This document shows positions 27,031-35,166 of a stretch of 64,000 nucleotides of DNA, piece after piece. Each line of letters opens with the position of its first letter. Position 1 is the first letter of the stretch. The translations under genes and the position numbers were made by a program. The notes under the pieces were generated by a model. It searched no databases. It saw only the letters and a program-made list of their open reading frames with translations, and was not told where the DNA came from. This DNA comes from an uncultured Bacteroidota bacterium (lineage in GTDB: Bacteria; Bacteroidota; Bacteroidia; Bacteroidales; UBA12481), in NCBI GenBank assembly GCA_903851365.1, contig CAINOB010000103.1, positions 154,215-218,214 on the forward strand. Reading direction: 5' to 3'.

Positions 27031-27040
27031 TGTATATACA
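27031..27040. promoter_or_regulatory. Predicted GntR/HutC operator
   Basis: The perfect palindrome TGTATATACA contains GTATATAC, which fits the HutC-subfamily consensus GT-n-TA-n-AC. It abuts the ATG of the GntR gene and lies about 60 bases upstream of the predicted start of the divergent operon, so the regulator could repress itself and affect the operon. Only one copy is evident. Confidence 0.45.
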
Positions 27041-27741
27041 TGTTGCCACAATACCGTAAGGTTTATGAATTGCTGCGAAAACACATTCTCGACGGTGTAT
27101 ATCAGGAGGGAGATATACTGCCATCGGAGAATGAATTATGCCGGTTACACAAGATAACCCGCCCAACGGTAAGGCATGCATTATCGAAACTTGCTAATGA
27201 TGGTCTGATTCATCAGCACCAGGGAAAAGGAAGCATCGTTCACCGCATACCGCATGATATTGGAATATTATCCGTTTCCGGAACCACCTCAGCTATCGGA
27301 AAAAAAATTCTTAAAACGCATATCCTAAGCGGTCCGAAAATTATTGCCTGGCCCGAGAAGTTCCTTTTCGACCTTTCACCAGTGGAATTGGAGTCGGGCT
27401 GTATCTATCTCGAAAGGGTTCGCCTGGTGAATGAGATACCGCTCTTTTATGATATCAGTTATATCGCAAATATTAATCTTCCGAGGTTTTGTTCCCGGTC
27501 ATTTGAGAATAAATCGCTGTTCGAGATACTCCGAAAGAGCTATGCCATCGAGATAAAAGGGGGTATTCAGCGTTTAAAGGCCATTCCGGCTGAAGATGTT
27601 ATCATTGATTTGCTGAAGGTTAAGAAGGGAAAGCCCATTCTCTACCTCGAACGTAAACTCGAAACCAGCCGTCCAAACTTTTTTGTCTATTCTACGTTAT
27701 TTTGCAATACCGAAACTCATTCCCTGTACGGGGCCTTTTAA
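27040..27741 (+). CDS. GntR/HutC-family transcriptional regulator
   Basis: The 233-residue protein has an N-terminal winged helix-turn-helix (residues 1-70, with LPSENELCRLHKITRPTVRHALSKL) and a C-terminal UTRA ligand domain (about 80-230; YLERVRL, DISYI, LYLERKLETS). HutC-type regulators bind sugar-phosphate or related effectors. It lies between the minus-strand operon and the SorE-like dehydrogenase gene, which starts 10 bases after its stop, so it is the likely regulator of both. The predicted operator sits at its own start codon. Confidence 0.9.
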   Translation: MLPQYRKVYELLRKHILDGVYQEGDILPSENELCRLHKITRPTVRHALSKLANDGLIHQHQGKGSIVHRIPHDIGILSVSGTTSAIGKKILKTHILSGPKIIAWPEKFLFDLSPVELESGCIYLERVRLVNEIPLFYDISYIANINLPRFCSRSFENKSLFEILRKSYAIEIKGGIQRLKAIPAEDVIIDLLKVKKGKPILYLERKLETSRPNFFVYSTLFCNTETHSLYGAF

Positions 27742-27751
27742 CACTTTTTGC

Positions 27752-29014
27752 ATGAAAACAAAAGCAGTCAGAATCTACGGTAAAAATGATCTTCGCCTCG
27801 AGGAGTTTGAATTACCCGAACTCAGGGACGATGAGATTCTGGCTCATGTGGTTTCTGACAGCATTTGCATGTCGTCGTACAAGGCAGCACAGCAGGGCGC
27901 TGACCATAAGCGGATTCCTGATGATATCCATATCAACCCAACGATAATTGGCCATGAATTCTGTGGCGAGATTATCGAAGTGGGTGCAAAATGGAAAAGT
28001 AAATTCACGGCGGGGAACAAATTTTCGATCCAGCCGGCATTGAACTACAAAGGAAGTTTGGATGCCCCAGGATATTCCTACCGTTTTATTGGGGGTGATG
28101 CTACTTATGTGATCATTCCCAATGAGGTGATGGAAATGAATTGTTTGCTCGAATATTCAGGTGAAGGATATTTTATGGCTTCACTTTCTGAGCCCATGTC
28201 TTGCATTATTGGTGCATTTAAGGCCAGTTATCATACCATTACCGGATCGTATGTGCATCATATGGGTGTTGTGCAGGGCGGGAACATGGCCATACTTGCC
28301 GGTGCTGGTGCTATGGGGCTGGGAGCTGTCGATTATGCCATTCACTGCGATCGGCGCCCGGGACTGCTGGTGATAACCGATACAGACAGCGAACGGCTCA
28401 AGAGGGCTGAATCGCTTTTCCCGGTTAGCGAAGGCCTGAAATATGGGGTCAGCCTTCAGTTTGTGAATACCAGGGATATACAAAATCCGGACGAATATCT
28501 CCTCTCGCTAACCGGTGGCAAAGGATATGATGATGTATTTGTTTTCGCTCCGGTGCGTCCGGTGACTGAACAAGCCGACCGTATTCTCGGCCGCGACGGA
28601 TGCCTGAACTTTTTTGCCGGACCAACGAATACCGACTTCAAAGCTGAATTTAATTTCTATAATGTCCATTATGCTGCAACCCATGTGGTGGGAACCAGCG
28701 GTGGTAATACCGAGGATATGATTGATTCACTGAAAATGATGTCGGAAGGAACCATCAATCCTGCCGTCATGATTACTCATATCGGCGGACTGGATGCAGT
28801 GATCCCGACAACACTTCACCTGCCGGAAATTCCCGGTGGTAAAAAGCTCATCTATACAAACATCAATCTTGAACTTACTGCAATAGCAGATTTTGCAGAA
28901 AAAGGGAAGGATGATGATCTATTCTGCCAATTGAACAAACTGGTCCAAAAACATAAAGGCTTGTGGAATACCGAGGCGGAAAAATTCCTCCTCGATAACC
29001 ATGCAAGTCTTTAA
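27752..29014 (+). CDS. Zinc-dependent alcohol dehydrogenase, L-sorbose-1-phosphate-reductase-like
   Basis: The start at 27752 (MKTKAVRIYG) is preferred; the longer frame only reads into gntR. The 420-residue MDR protein has catalytic-zinc residues Cys39, His68 and Glu69 (IIGHEF), a Rossmann motif (AGAGAMGLGAVDYA) and no four-Cys structural zinc lobe. Overall spacing and the ending resemble SorE, which interconverts L-sorbose 1-phosphate and D-glucitol 6-phosphate. The SDR half of the fusion protein in the divergent operon resembles the enzyme for the next step (glucitol 6-phosphate to fructose 6-phosphate). It overlaps the end of the convergent flavin reductase gene by four bases. Confidence 0.78.
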   Translation: MKTKAVRIYGKNDLRLEEFELPELRDDEILAHVVSDSICMSSYKAAQQGADHKRIPDDIHINPTIIGHEFCGEIIEVGAKWKSKFTAGNKFSIQPALNYKGSLDAPGYSYRFIGGDATYVIIPNEVMEMNCLLEYSGEGYFMASLSEPMSCIIGAFKASYHTITGSYVHHMGVVQGGNMAILAGAGAMGLGAVDYAIHCDRRPGLLVITDTDSERLKRAESLFPVSEGLKYGVSLQFVNTRDIQNPDEYLLSLTGGKGYDDVFVFAPVRPVTEQADRILGRDGCLNFFAGPTNTDFKAEFNFYNVHYAATHVVGTSGGNTEDMIDSLKMMSEGTINPAVMITHIGGLDAVIPTTLHLPEIPGGKKLIYTNINLELTAIADFAEKGKDDDLFCQLNKLVQKHKGLWNTEAEKFLLDNHASL

Positions 29015-29568
29015 TATTCCGGCTGCGTTTTACCAATGCTCCAGGCATTGGCATATGAATCGCCCAATTGCCAGTATCTCCTTGAGTTCATGTCAAACAA
29101 TATCGGGTCAATTTTCTTTAGGTCTAATCTCCCGTCGGTTAATACGGAGTCGTCACAAAACGTATTGACAATCTCTCCGATGAAAACATTATGCGATCCG
29201 TAATCCAGATGATCTAAAAGTTTGCATTCCATGTTCACTGCAAATTCCTCAATCATGGGAGCGGTTTCCGTCACTCCGTAAAATGTGTTAAAGAGTTCGG
29301 CTTTGTTTGTGTTTTTACCCGAGACCAGACCACAGTAATCGGTTACAACAGTTTGTTTGGTGGAAGGTATATTGATGCTGAATGTTCTGTTTTCTATGAT
29401 ACCTTGTCCGCTGTAATGGGCTTTTCCCATGCCCATGCAAACAATATTGATTTTGAGTATTCCTACATGAGCCATAGTAATATAATTTGGTTTCCCATTT
29501 ATTATTGTGCCCACCAATACTGTTGGCAAAGGGTACAAGGAATTTAGCTTACCGATACTATTTTTCAT
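29011..29568 (-). CDS. Flavin reductase-like FMN-binding split-barrel protein
   Basis: The ATG at 29568 (MKNSIGKLN) is chosen over TTG 29601, because the latter lies inside the upstream gene. The 185-residue product shows the flavin-reductase-like fold: YPLPTVLVGT near the start, then ITMAHVGILKINIVCMGMG, RTFSINIPS and FIGEIV. It would bind FMN and reduce flavins or small substrates with NAD(P)H. It follows an NmrA-like gene by 13 bases, under the divergent HxlR regulator. Confidence 0.8.
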   Translation of the reverse strand: MKNSIGKLNSLYPLPTVLVGTIINGKPNYITMAHVGILKINIVCMGMGKAHYSGQGIIENRTFSINIPSTKQTVVTDYCGLVSGKNTNKAELFNTFYGVTETAPMIEEFAVNMECKLLDHLDYGSHNVFIGEIVNTFCDDSVLTDGRLDLKKIDPILFDMNSRRYWQLGDSYANAWSIGKTQPEY

Positions 29569-29581
29569 GTATTTCTTAAAG

Positions 29582-30442
29582 TCAATTATACTTCCTGGCA
29601 AATTTTTCGATCGTAATTTGTGGCTTTCCTAATTCGTTCCAAGTGTTCTGTGCCTCAAAAGTTTCTATGTTGTTGTTCATAATAGGAATAAATTTTGCCA
29701 TAAACTTTAGCGGACTCATAAAGATCGACATAAATTTTACCATCCCTAACGGTAAGCTTCCAACCGTCAGGTTTTCTTTGGTATAGTTTTTAACGTAAAT
29801 ATTTGCAGCTTCCTGCATTGTAAAAGGTTCAGAGCCTTGAACAACATAGTCTTTGTTTAACGATTTCTCGGTATTAAAAGCATTGGCAACCTGCCGACCA
29901 TAGTCTTCCCCTGCTATCCACCACATTTTGTGGATTGGTTTGCCCATTGTCATTATTTTTTTGCCTTGCTTCATTCCACCTGTAAAGTTTTCCATGAAAT
30001 TCGACGGATAAAAGATGGTGTAGGGTAATCCCGATTTTTTAATTTTTACAACGCATTCCTTTTTCGCTTTCATTACCCACCAGTCGCCCGTGTAATTGCG
30101 CGCCAAAACAGAGGCCAGGTAGATAACCTGCTTTACTGAAGTTGTTTTAGCAACTTCCAGAATGTTGTCTATGCCCGTGGTTTCGGGGCTAAACTCGTTT
30201 TCCTTATCGGCAGGGCCCGTGGAAATATTGATATACAATCCCTCTGCATTTTTTAACGCTTCTCTTATTGATGCCTTATCTTTCAGATCGCCTTTTACGA
30301 ACTTGATTTCATTTGGCAATATTTGTTTGGCTTTGTTGATATCCCTAACCATTGCCGTAACTTCAAAACCGGCTTTGACTAGTTCTTTTATCACTGGTAT
30401 TCCTATCGATCCTGTTGCTCCAATAACTGTTATTTTTTTCAT
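29582..30442 (-). CDS. NmrA-like NAD(P)-binding oxidoreductase
   Basis: The 286-residue protein begins with the Rossmann motif GATGSIGIPVIKELVKAG and continues with FVKGDLKD, VIYLASVLA and PYTIFYPSNFMENF, the pattern of atypical SDRs of the NmrA/QOR2 group. These bind NAD(P)(H) and often act on quinones or as redox sensors. The canonical catalytic Tyr-x-x-x-Lys is not obvious. It is the first gene of a two-gene unit with a flavin reductase, divergent from a HxlR regulator, an arrangement typical of electrophile or quinone response modules. Confidence 0.82.
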   Translation of the reverse strand: MKKITVIGATGSIGIPVIKELVKAGFEVTAMVRDINKAKQILPNEIKFVKGDLKDKASIREALKNAEGLYINISTGPADKENEFSPETTGIDNILEVAKTTSVKQVIYLASVLARNYTGDWWVMKAKKECVVKIKKSGLPYTIFYPSNFMENFTGGMKQGKKIMTMGKPIHKMWWIAGEDYGRQVANAFNTEKSLNKDYVVQGSEPFTMQEAANIYVKNYTKENLTVGSLPLGMVKFMSIFMSPLKFMAKFIPIMNNNIETFEAQNTWNELGKPQITIEKFARKYN

Positions 30443-30477
30443 TTGTATTTTTTTTTAACATTGTAATATTATAATAC

Positions 30478-30535
30478 TTAGTCTCACTAAACAATATAGT
30501 TATAGAAACCAAACCAAGTAGTAAAAAAATTACTA
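30478..30535. promoter_or_regulatory. Two inverted repeats, candidate HxlR operators
   Basis: TTAGT-CTC-ACTAA (30478-30490) and TAGTAA-AAAAA-TTACTA (30519-30535) are perfect palindromes in the 126-base divergent promoter region. They share the TAGT/ACTA half-site, and the second resembles operators of the YodB/HypR type of HxlR regulators. Confidence 0.42.
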
Positions 30536-30568
30536 ATACGGAATATCAATCAATTAAAATCAAAAAGA

Positions 30569-30949
30569 ATGAATTTTGATGAAAATTTGTTTTCTGTTCC
30601 GATACTACAGGAAAGATACCAACAATATGGCGCCTGCCCCGTTGCTACAGCAATAAATAAAATCGGTGGGAAATGGAAGCCAATCATTTTATATTTATTA
30701 GCACATGGAATCAGCCGTTTTAGCGAAATGCTGCGTATGATAAGCGGGATCAGTAAAACCATGCTTACAGCCCAATTGCGTGCCTTAGAAAAAGATGGAT
30801 TAATCAACAGGCATGTTTTTGCTGAGGTTCCGCCACGAGTTGAGTACACCCTGACGGATTTGGGCAAAACCCTTCGTCCTGTATTAATGATGATTTGCGA
30901 GTGGTCTGAGTTAAATCTTTTCAAGAAGCCTGAAAACCATTTTCAGTAA
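30569..30949 (+). CDS. HxlR-family transcriptional regulator
   Basis: The 126-residue winged-helix protein has the family pattern CPVATAINKIGGKWKPIIL near residue 23 and LRALEKDGLINRHVFAEVPPRVEYTLTDLG as recognition helix and wing. Cys23 corresponds to the conserved N-terminal Cys that senses electrophiles in YodB and HypR. It is divergent from the NmrA-like/flavin reductase unit, with two matching inverted repeats in between, so it probably controls that unit and itself. Confidence 0.9.
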   Translation: MNFDENLFSVPILQERYQQYGACPVATAINKIGGKWKPIILYLLAHGISRFSEMLRMISGISKTMLTAQLRALEKDGLINRHVFAEVPPRVEYTLTDLGKTLRPVLMMICEWSELNLFKKPENHFQ

Positions 30950-30955
30950 TTTTCC

Positions 30956-33900
30956 TCAAAACCTCACCATCATCACTCCCTGACCCGGAAGTTCGGCGGT
31001 TGCTTCGATCTCTCCCGATTTATTTTCTCCGGTATCGCACTTCCAGATTTTACCTCCTGATTTTGGTTTTAGCGTAAAACTGCCAGTAGTGATTCCTGGA
31101 TTGTATAAAGTCAGTACAAACCCATTTCCGTCATCGGCCGGTTTAAAGCTGATCACCGTAATGGATTTGCTGTCAAGGGTAAATGGGCAGGTATATGGAT
31201 CTTTGCCTGCCGGCCTGATCACCAGCGGCTGACTGAATCCTGTGGCAAAACGGCTTGTTTCAGCTGGATCAAAAATTCCATGTGGTCTCAGAATGTACCT
31301 GAATACCACGGGCCCTTCCTGATGCTGGCGATAATTTGTGCCCCAGTGATTATTCATGGCCCAGGAATACAAAACTTGTGTCGGTTCCACTTTTTTTCTC
31401 CAGATATCAGGATTATTCTGTGATCCGACCAGGTTTGCCGAGATCTCCCCGACTTCTACCAGCGGTGCATCCATGGTTACCCAGGTCACTCCGTTATTTT
31501 CGTTCGATACATCGGCCCAGCGGCCTGTTGTAAACCAGTTTTTGCAGGCACTAGGCATTTGGTCCTTCTCAGGGATCATCAGGCCCAGCGGCAGATCGAG
31601 CCGCATGGTTCCTCCGGCCACGGTAAATGGAAAACCGAAATTCACGCTCTCCTTGTTAAGATTTTGCGAGGCATATCCGTCCCCGATTTTTGCCGGCATG
31701 GCAACGCGTTTTTTGTCAACAACATTAATGATGACAACGAAATCGGTATCATCGGCAAGCCAGATCTGGCGGGTCAGTTTATTACATCCCGGAGCCTCAG
31801 AGGTAATTTCAATCGAGCTTACCAAAGGACCTTTTTCACCCGTTTTGATGGTTGCCTGCTTGCTGGTTTGCACCTTTGAAACATCCTTTCCTTCAAAAAA
31901 CAGGTACTTGTTTGCCGCCTGACCATTTGACTGATCGATCAGGTTTTTTCCGGTACGCTTATCGATCAATGAAGTTATATCTCCTTTTATCGGATCAATC
32001 TCGCATTCAATCAGGTTATTGCTGATTTTATTGCCGGAAATTATCACGGAACCTGTGGGAACGACCTTGCCGGGCATAACTGTTACACGTGTCGAAGAAA
32101 ATGGCGCAACAACAACTCCCAAAAGGGCAAGTTCACCATTTGCCAATCTTTGTGATTTCAGGACTTTTCCTGATTCATCTAACACTTTATCGCCAGCAGA
32201 GCTCTGCTCTTTGGATAAAAAGACCATCTCTTTCCGTGTCCAGCTGTTGGTGTTAATGATATCAATCTTATTTCCCGGAATATTTTCAATTTGCGATTTG
32301 TACAGGGCATTGGTCATTTCAGTAGCCGCATCGGCATAACCCTTTTTTATGTCCCACTGTTCGATCGTCATTTTATTTTCGGGATCGGAAATGCTGCACC
32401 AGGCTCCCCAGGTGTGTTCCGAATAGAGTAAAACTTTTTTCCAGGCTTCCTCGAATTTTCCTGCCGGATATTTCGATGGGCTTTGCAATGCCCACAGCAC
32501 TTCAGCCTGACTTAAGCGTTCAGCGGTGTTACGGTTCATTCCGGTTTCCAGGGCCGATGATCCGGCTCCGTCTTCCCAATATGGGGTCCAGTCGCCAGAT
32601 ACCGATGGAATCTGCTTGCCATATCTTTTCTCAAAAGCGCTGAATGCCTCACTGGTTGATGAAATGATAAACCTTGGCCAGGTGTATTTTGTATTCCAGT
32701 CCTTTACAAATTCACAAATGGCGGGGTCAGGCACTGCATTGTCGCCATGACCGCTCCACCTGATATGGGCAATGTCGTATGGATAATTCATTTTGCCGAG
32801 TTGCTCGAGATAATCGGTCACCCAAGCCGGTGTCAGTTTTGAGATCATATGCGACAAAGCATATCCTTTGAGCGGGATCCATACCAGCACCTTTTCAGTA
32901 CCCGATGGTGATACCCACCAGAAGGGCTTGTTTTCCCATTTTACCAGGATATCTCCGATCCGGTCGAAATAGTTCGGCGCTACTGAAAAATACCGTATTC
33001 CAGCCTGAGCCATGGCTGTAACTGTACCCCAGGTATATCCTGGAACATCACTGATCATTGCAGCATCAATAGTCTGACCGGTTTTCTTCGCAAGGTCGGT
33101 ACTGTATTTAAAGAGATGCAAAAGTTCCTCCGGTCGGCATAATCCTGTTAATTCATTCAGATACATGCCGTTGAAAGAGATTTGCCCGTTTTTGGCGGCT
33201 TCAAAAAAATCTTTTTTTGCTTCTTCGCTCATCCTGTTCAGATACAGGTCGGCAGCCCAGGTAACCTCCACATTCCATACAAACCGAGCACCTGCGGGAT
33301 ATCCTGCGGTTTGTTTTGCATATCGGATGCCATCGGCCAGATTCTGGACCTGTTTAGCTTCAATAGCTGTCTGGATTTCGGTATAGCCAATATCGGTATG
33401 AGAATGCGGCAGGATATAAATGGTCATTTTCCGGACCGGTTGCATGGTTACATCCTTGGTTGCCAGTGTTTTTCCGGCTTGGAGAATACTGAAATTATTT
33501 ACAGATGGCTGAGTGACCTCAGGAATCTTGATGGTGTAAATCTGGCTTCCTTGTTTAACCTCGATATCAGCAATTGGTTTGCTGTTCGAAATAAGCTGGC
33601 CCGAAAAAGGCTTACCTGCAAATTGCACGGCAACGGTGACGTCGCGATAAAGTGTCCCGTCCTGGGTATATGCTCCTTGCGATGCCTTGACATCCTGGAT
33701 AGCGAGGTAGGTGGATATTGGCTCCGGCTTCAGATAATCGGGTCCCTCCAGTCTCAGGGCATCATAAAGTATCCAGCTGCCTGATTTTGAGGTTATCGAA
33801 ACTTCGTTCTGACCTTTTTTTAGTACCGAAGAGGCAAAGCAGAGGTTGATAAAATAGGGCTTTCCAGCTGCAGGTTTACCGTTGATCGATTCATCGCTTC

Positions 33901-34321
33901 CGCCCATTGGCATGTATAATGAAATGGTTTTCTCATTGATCTTGATTTCCAGCTGGGGTGGAATGGCATTATGGGTATCAACAAGATCAATAATCAGATG
34001 ACAAGAATCCGATTTACCCCCGTCTTTCATACCAAAGACAATGGTGTAAGTATGTGAGCGACTGCCTGCCCACGCATCACCCGGACCTGGCTGGACATAA
34101 GGCCAATCCTTCGACGGATCTGATGCACCGATAATAAAAAACCCGTCCTGCGTAAATTGTTTGTGTGCCGATGGAGCCAGGGCAAACTCTGCGGTATTGC
34201 GATCGGTTTTGCCAATCTGCCAGAGAACTTTTGGGGCAGCTGCAATTGATAAAACGGGAAGTGATAACAATGCCAGTCCGGTTATCAGACTAACCTTGAA
34301 TAATCTGTTCAATTTGGTCAT
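30956..34321 (-). CDS. Secreted glycoside hydrolase family 38 (alpha-mannosidase-like)
   Basis: The 1121-residue protein has a signal peptide (first ~28 residues, ending SIAAA), an N-terminal beta-rich region (30-280), a GH38 catalytic domain beginning at LPHSHTDIGYTEIQ (about 303) with WNVEVTWAADLYL, the likely nucleophile Asp in MISDVPGYTWG and SEHTWGAW, and a large C-terminal beta-sandwich domain. GH38 enzymes cleave alpha-mannosides with retention. Secretion and its size suggest action on host or dietary glycans in the periplasm. It is alone on its strand, with no TonB receptor pair adjacent. Confidence 0.83.
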   Translation of the reverse strand: MTKLNRLFKVSLITGLALLSLPVLSIAAAPKVLWQIGKTDRNTAEFALAPSAHKQFTQDGFFIIGASDPSKDWPYVQPGPGDAWAGSRSHTYTIVFGMKDGGKSDSCHLIIDLVDTHNAIPPQLEIKINEKTISLYMPMGGSDESINGKPAAGKPYFINLCFASSVLKKGQNEVSITSKSGSWILYDALRLEGPDYLKPEPISTYLAIQDVKASQGAYTQDGTLYRDVTVAVQFAGKPFSGQLISNSKPIADIEVKQGSQIYTIKIPEVTQPSVNNFSILQAGKTLATKDVTMQPVRKMTIYILPHSHTDIGYTEIQTAIEAKQVQNLADGIRYAKQTAGYPAGARFVWNVEVTWAADLYLNRMSEEAKKDFFEAAKNGQISFNGMYLNELTGLCRPEELLHLFKYSTDLAKKTGQTIDAAMISDVPGYTWGTVTAMAQAGIRYFSVAPNYFDRIGDILVKWENKPFWWVSPSGTEKVLVWIPLKGYALSHMISKLTPAWVTDYLEQLGKMNYPYDIAHIRWSGHGDNAVPDPAICEFVKDWNTKYTWPRFIISSTSEAFSAFEKRYGKQIPSVSGDWTPYWEDGAGSSALETGMNRNTAERLSQAEVLWALQSPSKYPAGKFEEAWKKVLLYSEHTWGAWCSISDPENKMTIEQWDIKKGYADAATEMTNALYKSQIENIPGNKIDIINTNSWTRKEMVFLSKEQSSAGDKVLDESGKVLKSQRLANGELALLGVVVAPFSSTRVTVMPGKVVPTGSVIISGNKISNNLIECEIDPIKGDITSLIDKRTGKNLIDQSNGQAANKYLFFEGKDVSKVQTSKQATIKTGEKGPLVSSIEITSEAPGCNKLTRQIWLADDTDFVVIINVVDKKRVAMPAKIGDGYASQNLNKESVNFGFPFTVAGGTMRLDLPLGLMIPEKDQMPSACKNWFTTGRWADVSNENNGVTWVTMDAPLVEVGEISANLVGSQNNPDIWRKKVEPTQVLYSWAMNNHWGTNYRQHQEGPVVFRYILRPHGIFDPAETSRFATGFSQPLVIRPAGKDPYTCPFTLDSKSITVISFKPADDGNGFVLTLYNPGITTGSFTLKPKSGGKIWKCDTGENKSGEIEATAELPGQGVMMVRF

Positions 34322-34379
34322 GGGATGATTATGAAAGCAATTTGAAAATCCAAATTTAACATTTTGCTGATTGAATGTC

Positions 34380-34387
34380 TATCTTTG
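34380..34387 (+). promoter_or_regulatory. Candidate -7 element for the glycosyltransferase gene
   Basis: TATCTTTG matches TAnnTTTG. It would place the transcript start near 34394, between the two possible start codons, and so favours ATG 34411 over ATG 34375. No TTG is at the expected upstream distance. Confidence 0.35.
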
Positions 34388-34410
34388 GTCGATCCGAAAT
34401 CATCATCGAA

Positions 34411-35154
34411 ATGGTCAATTCGAAACGAGTCATTGTAGTTCTGCCTGCTTATAATGCTGCTAAAACACTGGAACAAACCTATAATGAGATACCGTTTGAT
34501 ATTGTCGATGATGTGATTCTTGTAGATGACTGCAGTCATGACGACACCGTTCTAGTAGCGAAAAAACTGGGTATCAAGCATATTGTTACTCATAATGTCA
34601 ATCTTGGTTACGGGGGCAATCAAAAAAGCTGCTATTCCAGGGCACTGGAACTTGGCGGTGATATTGTAATTATGGTTCACCCTGATTATCAGTATACTCC
34701 AAAGCTTATCCCTGCCATGGTTTACATCATAGCAAATGATGTTTATCCGGTTGTTCTGGCCTCCAGAATTCTTGGCCGCAGCGCTATTAAAGGCGGTATG
34801 CCGCTTTGGAGATATTATTCGAACCGAATACTCACTTTGATACAGAATATCCTCATGAGGCAGAAACTGTCGGAATACCATACCGGATATCGTGCTTTTT
34901 CAGGGGAAGTATTGCGAAAGATTAATTTCAGGGTTAATTCGGATGATTTTGTTTTCGACAACCAGATGCTGGCGCAGATCTTTTACCAGGGGTTTTCCAT
35001 AGCCGAGGTAACCTGCCCGACAAAATATCATGAGGAGGCATCCTCTATAAATTTTTCACGAAGCGTTCGTTATGGGTTTGGCGTTTTGGCCACAGCATGT
35101 GCCTATAGATTGCAGAAATGGGGTGTTCGCAAGTACGATATTTTCCAGAATTAA
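34411..35154 (+). CDS. Family 2 glycosyltransferase, polyprenyl-phosphate sugar transferase type
   Basis: The 247-residue cytoplasmic protein has the GT-A motifs VVLPAYNAAKTL, VDDCSHDDT and HPDYQY, the GT2 pattern of dolichyl- or polyprenyl-phosphate mannose synthase-like enzymes. An ATG 12 codons upstream would overlap the -7 box at 34380, so MVNSKRVI is taken as start. It ends 12 bases before a GT-C type membrane protein gene and probably supplies a polyprenyl-linked sugar to that partner. Sugar and acceptor are unknown. Confidence 0.8.
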   Translation: MVNSKRVIVVLPAYNAAKTLEQTYNEIPFDIVDDVILVDDCSHDDTVLVAKKLGIKHIVTHNVNLGYGGNQKSCYSRALELGGDIVIMVHPDYQYTPKLIPAMVYIIANDVYPVVLASRILGRSAIKGGMPLWRYYSNRILTLIQNILMRQKLSEYHTGYRAFSGEVLRKINFRVNSDDFVFDNQMLAQIFYQGFSIAEVTCPTKYHEEASSINFSRSVRYGFGVLATACAYRLQKWGVRKYDIFQN

Positions 35155-35166
35155 AGATTATCTGAA

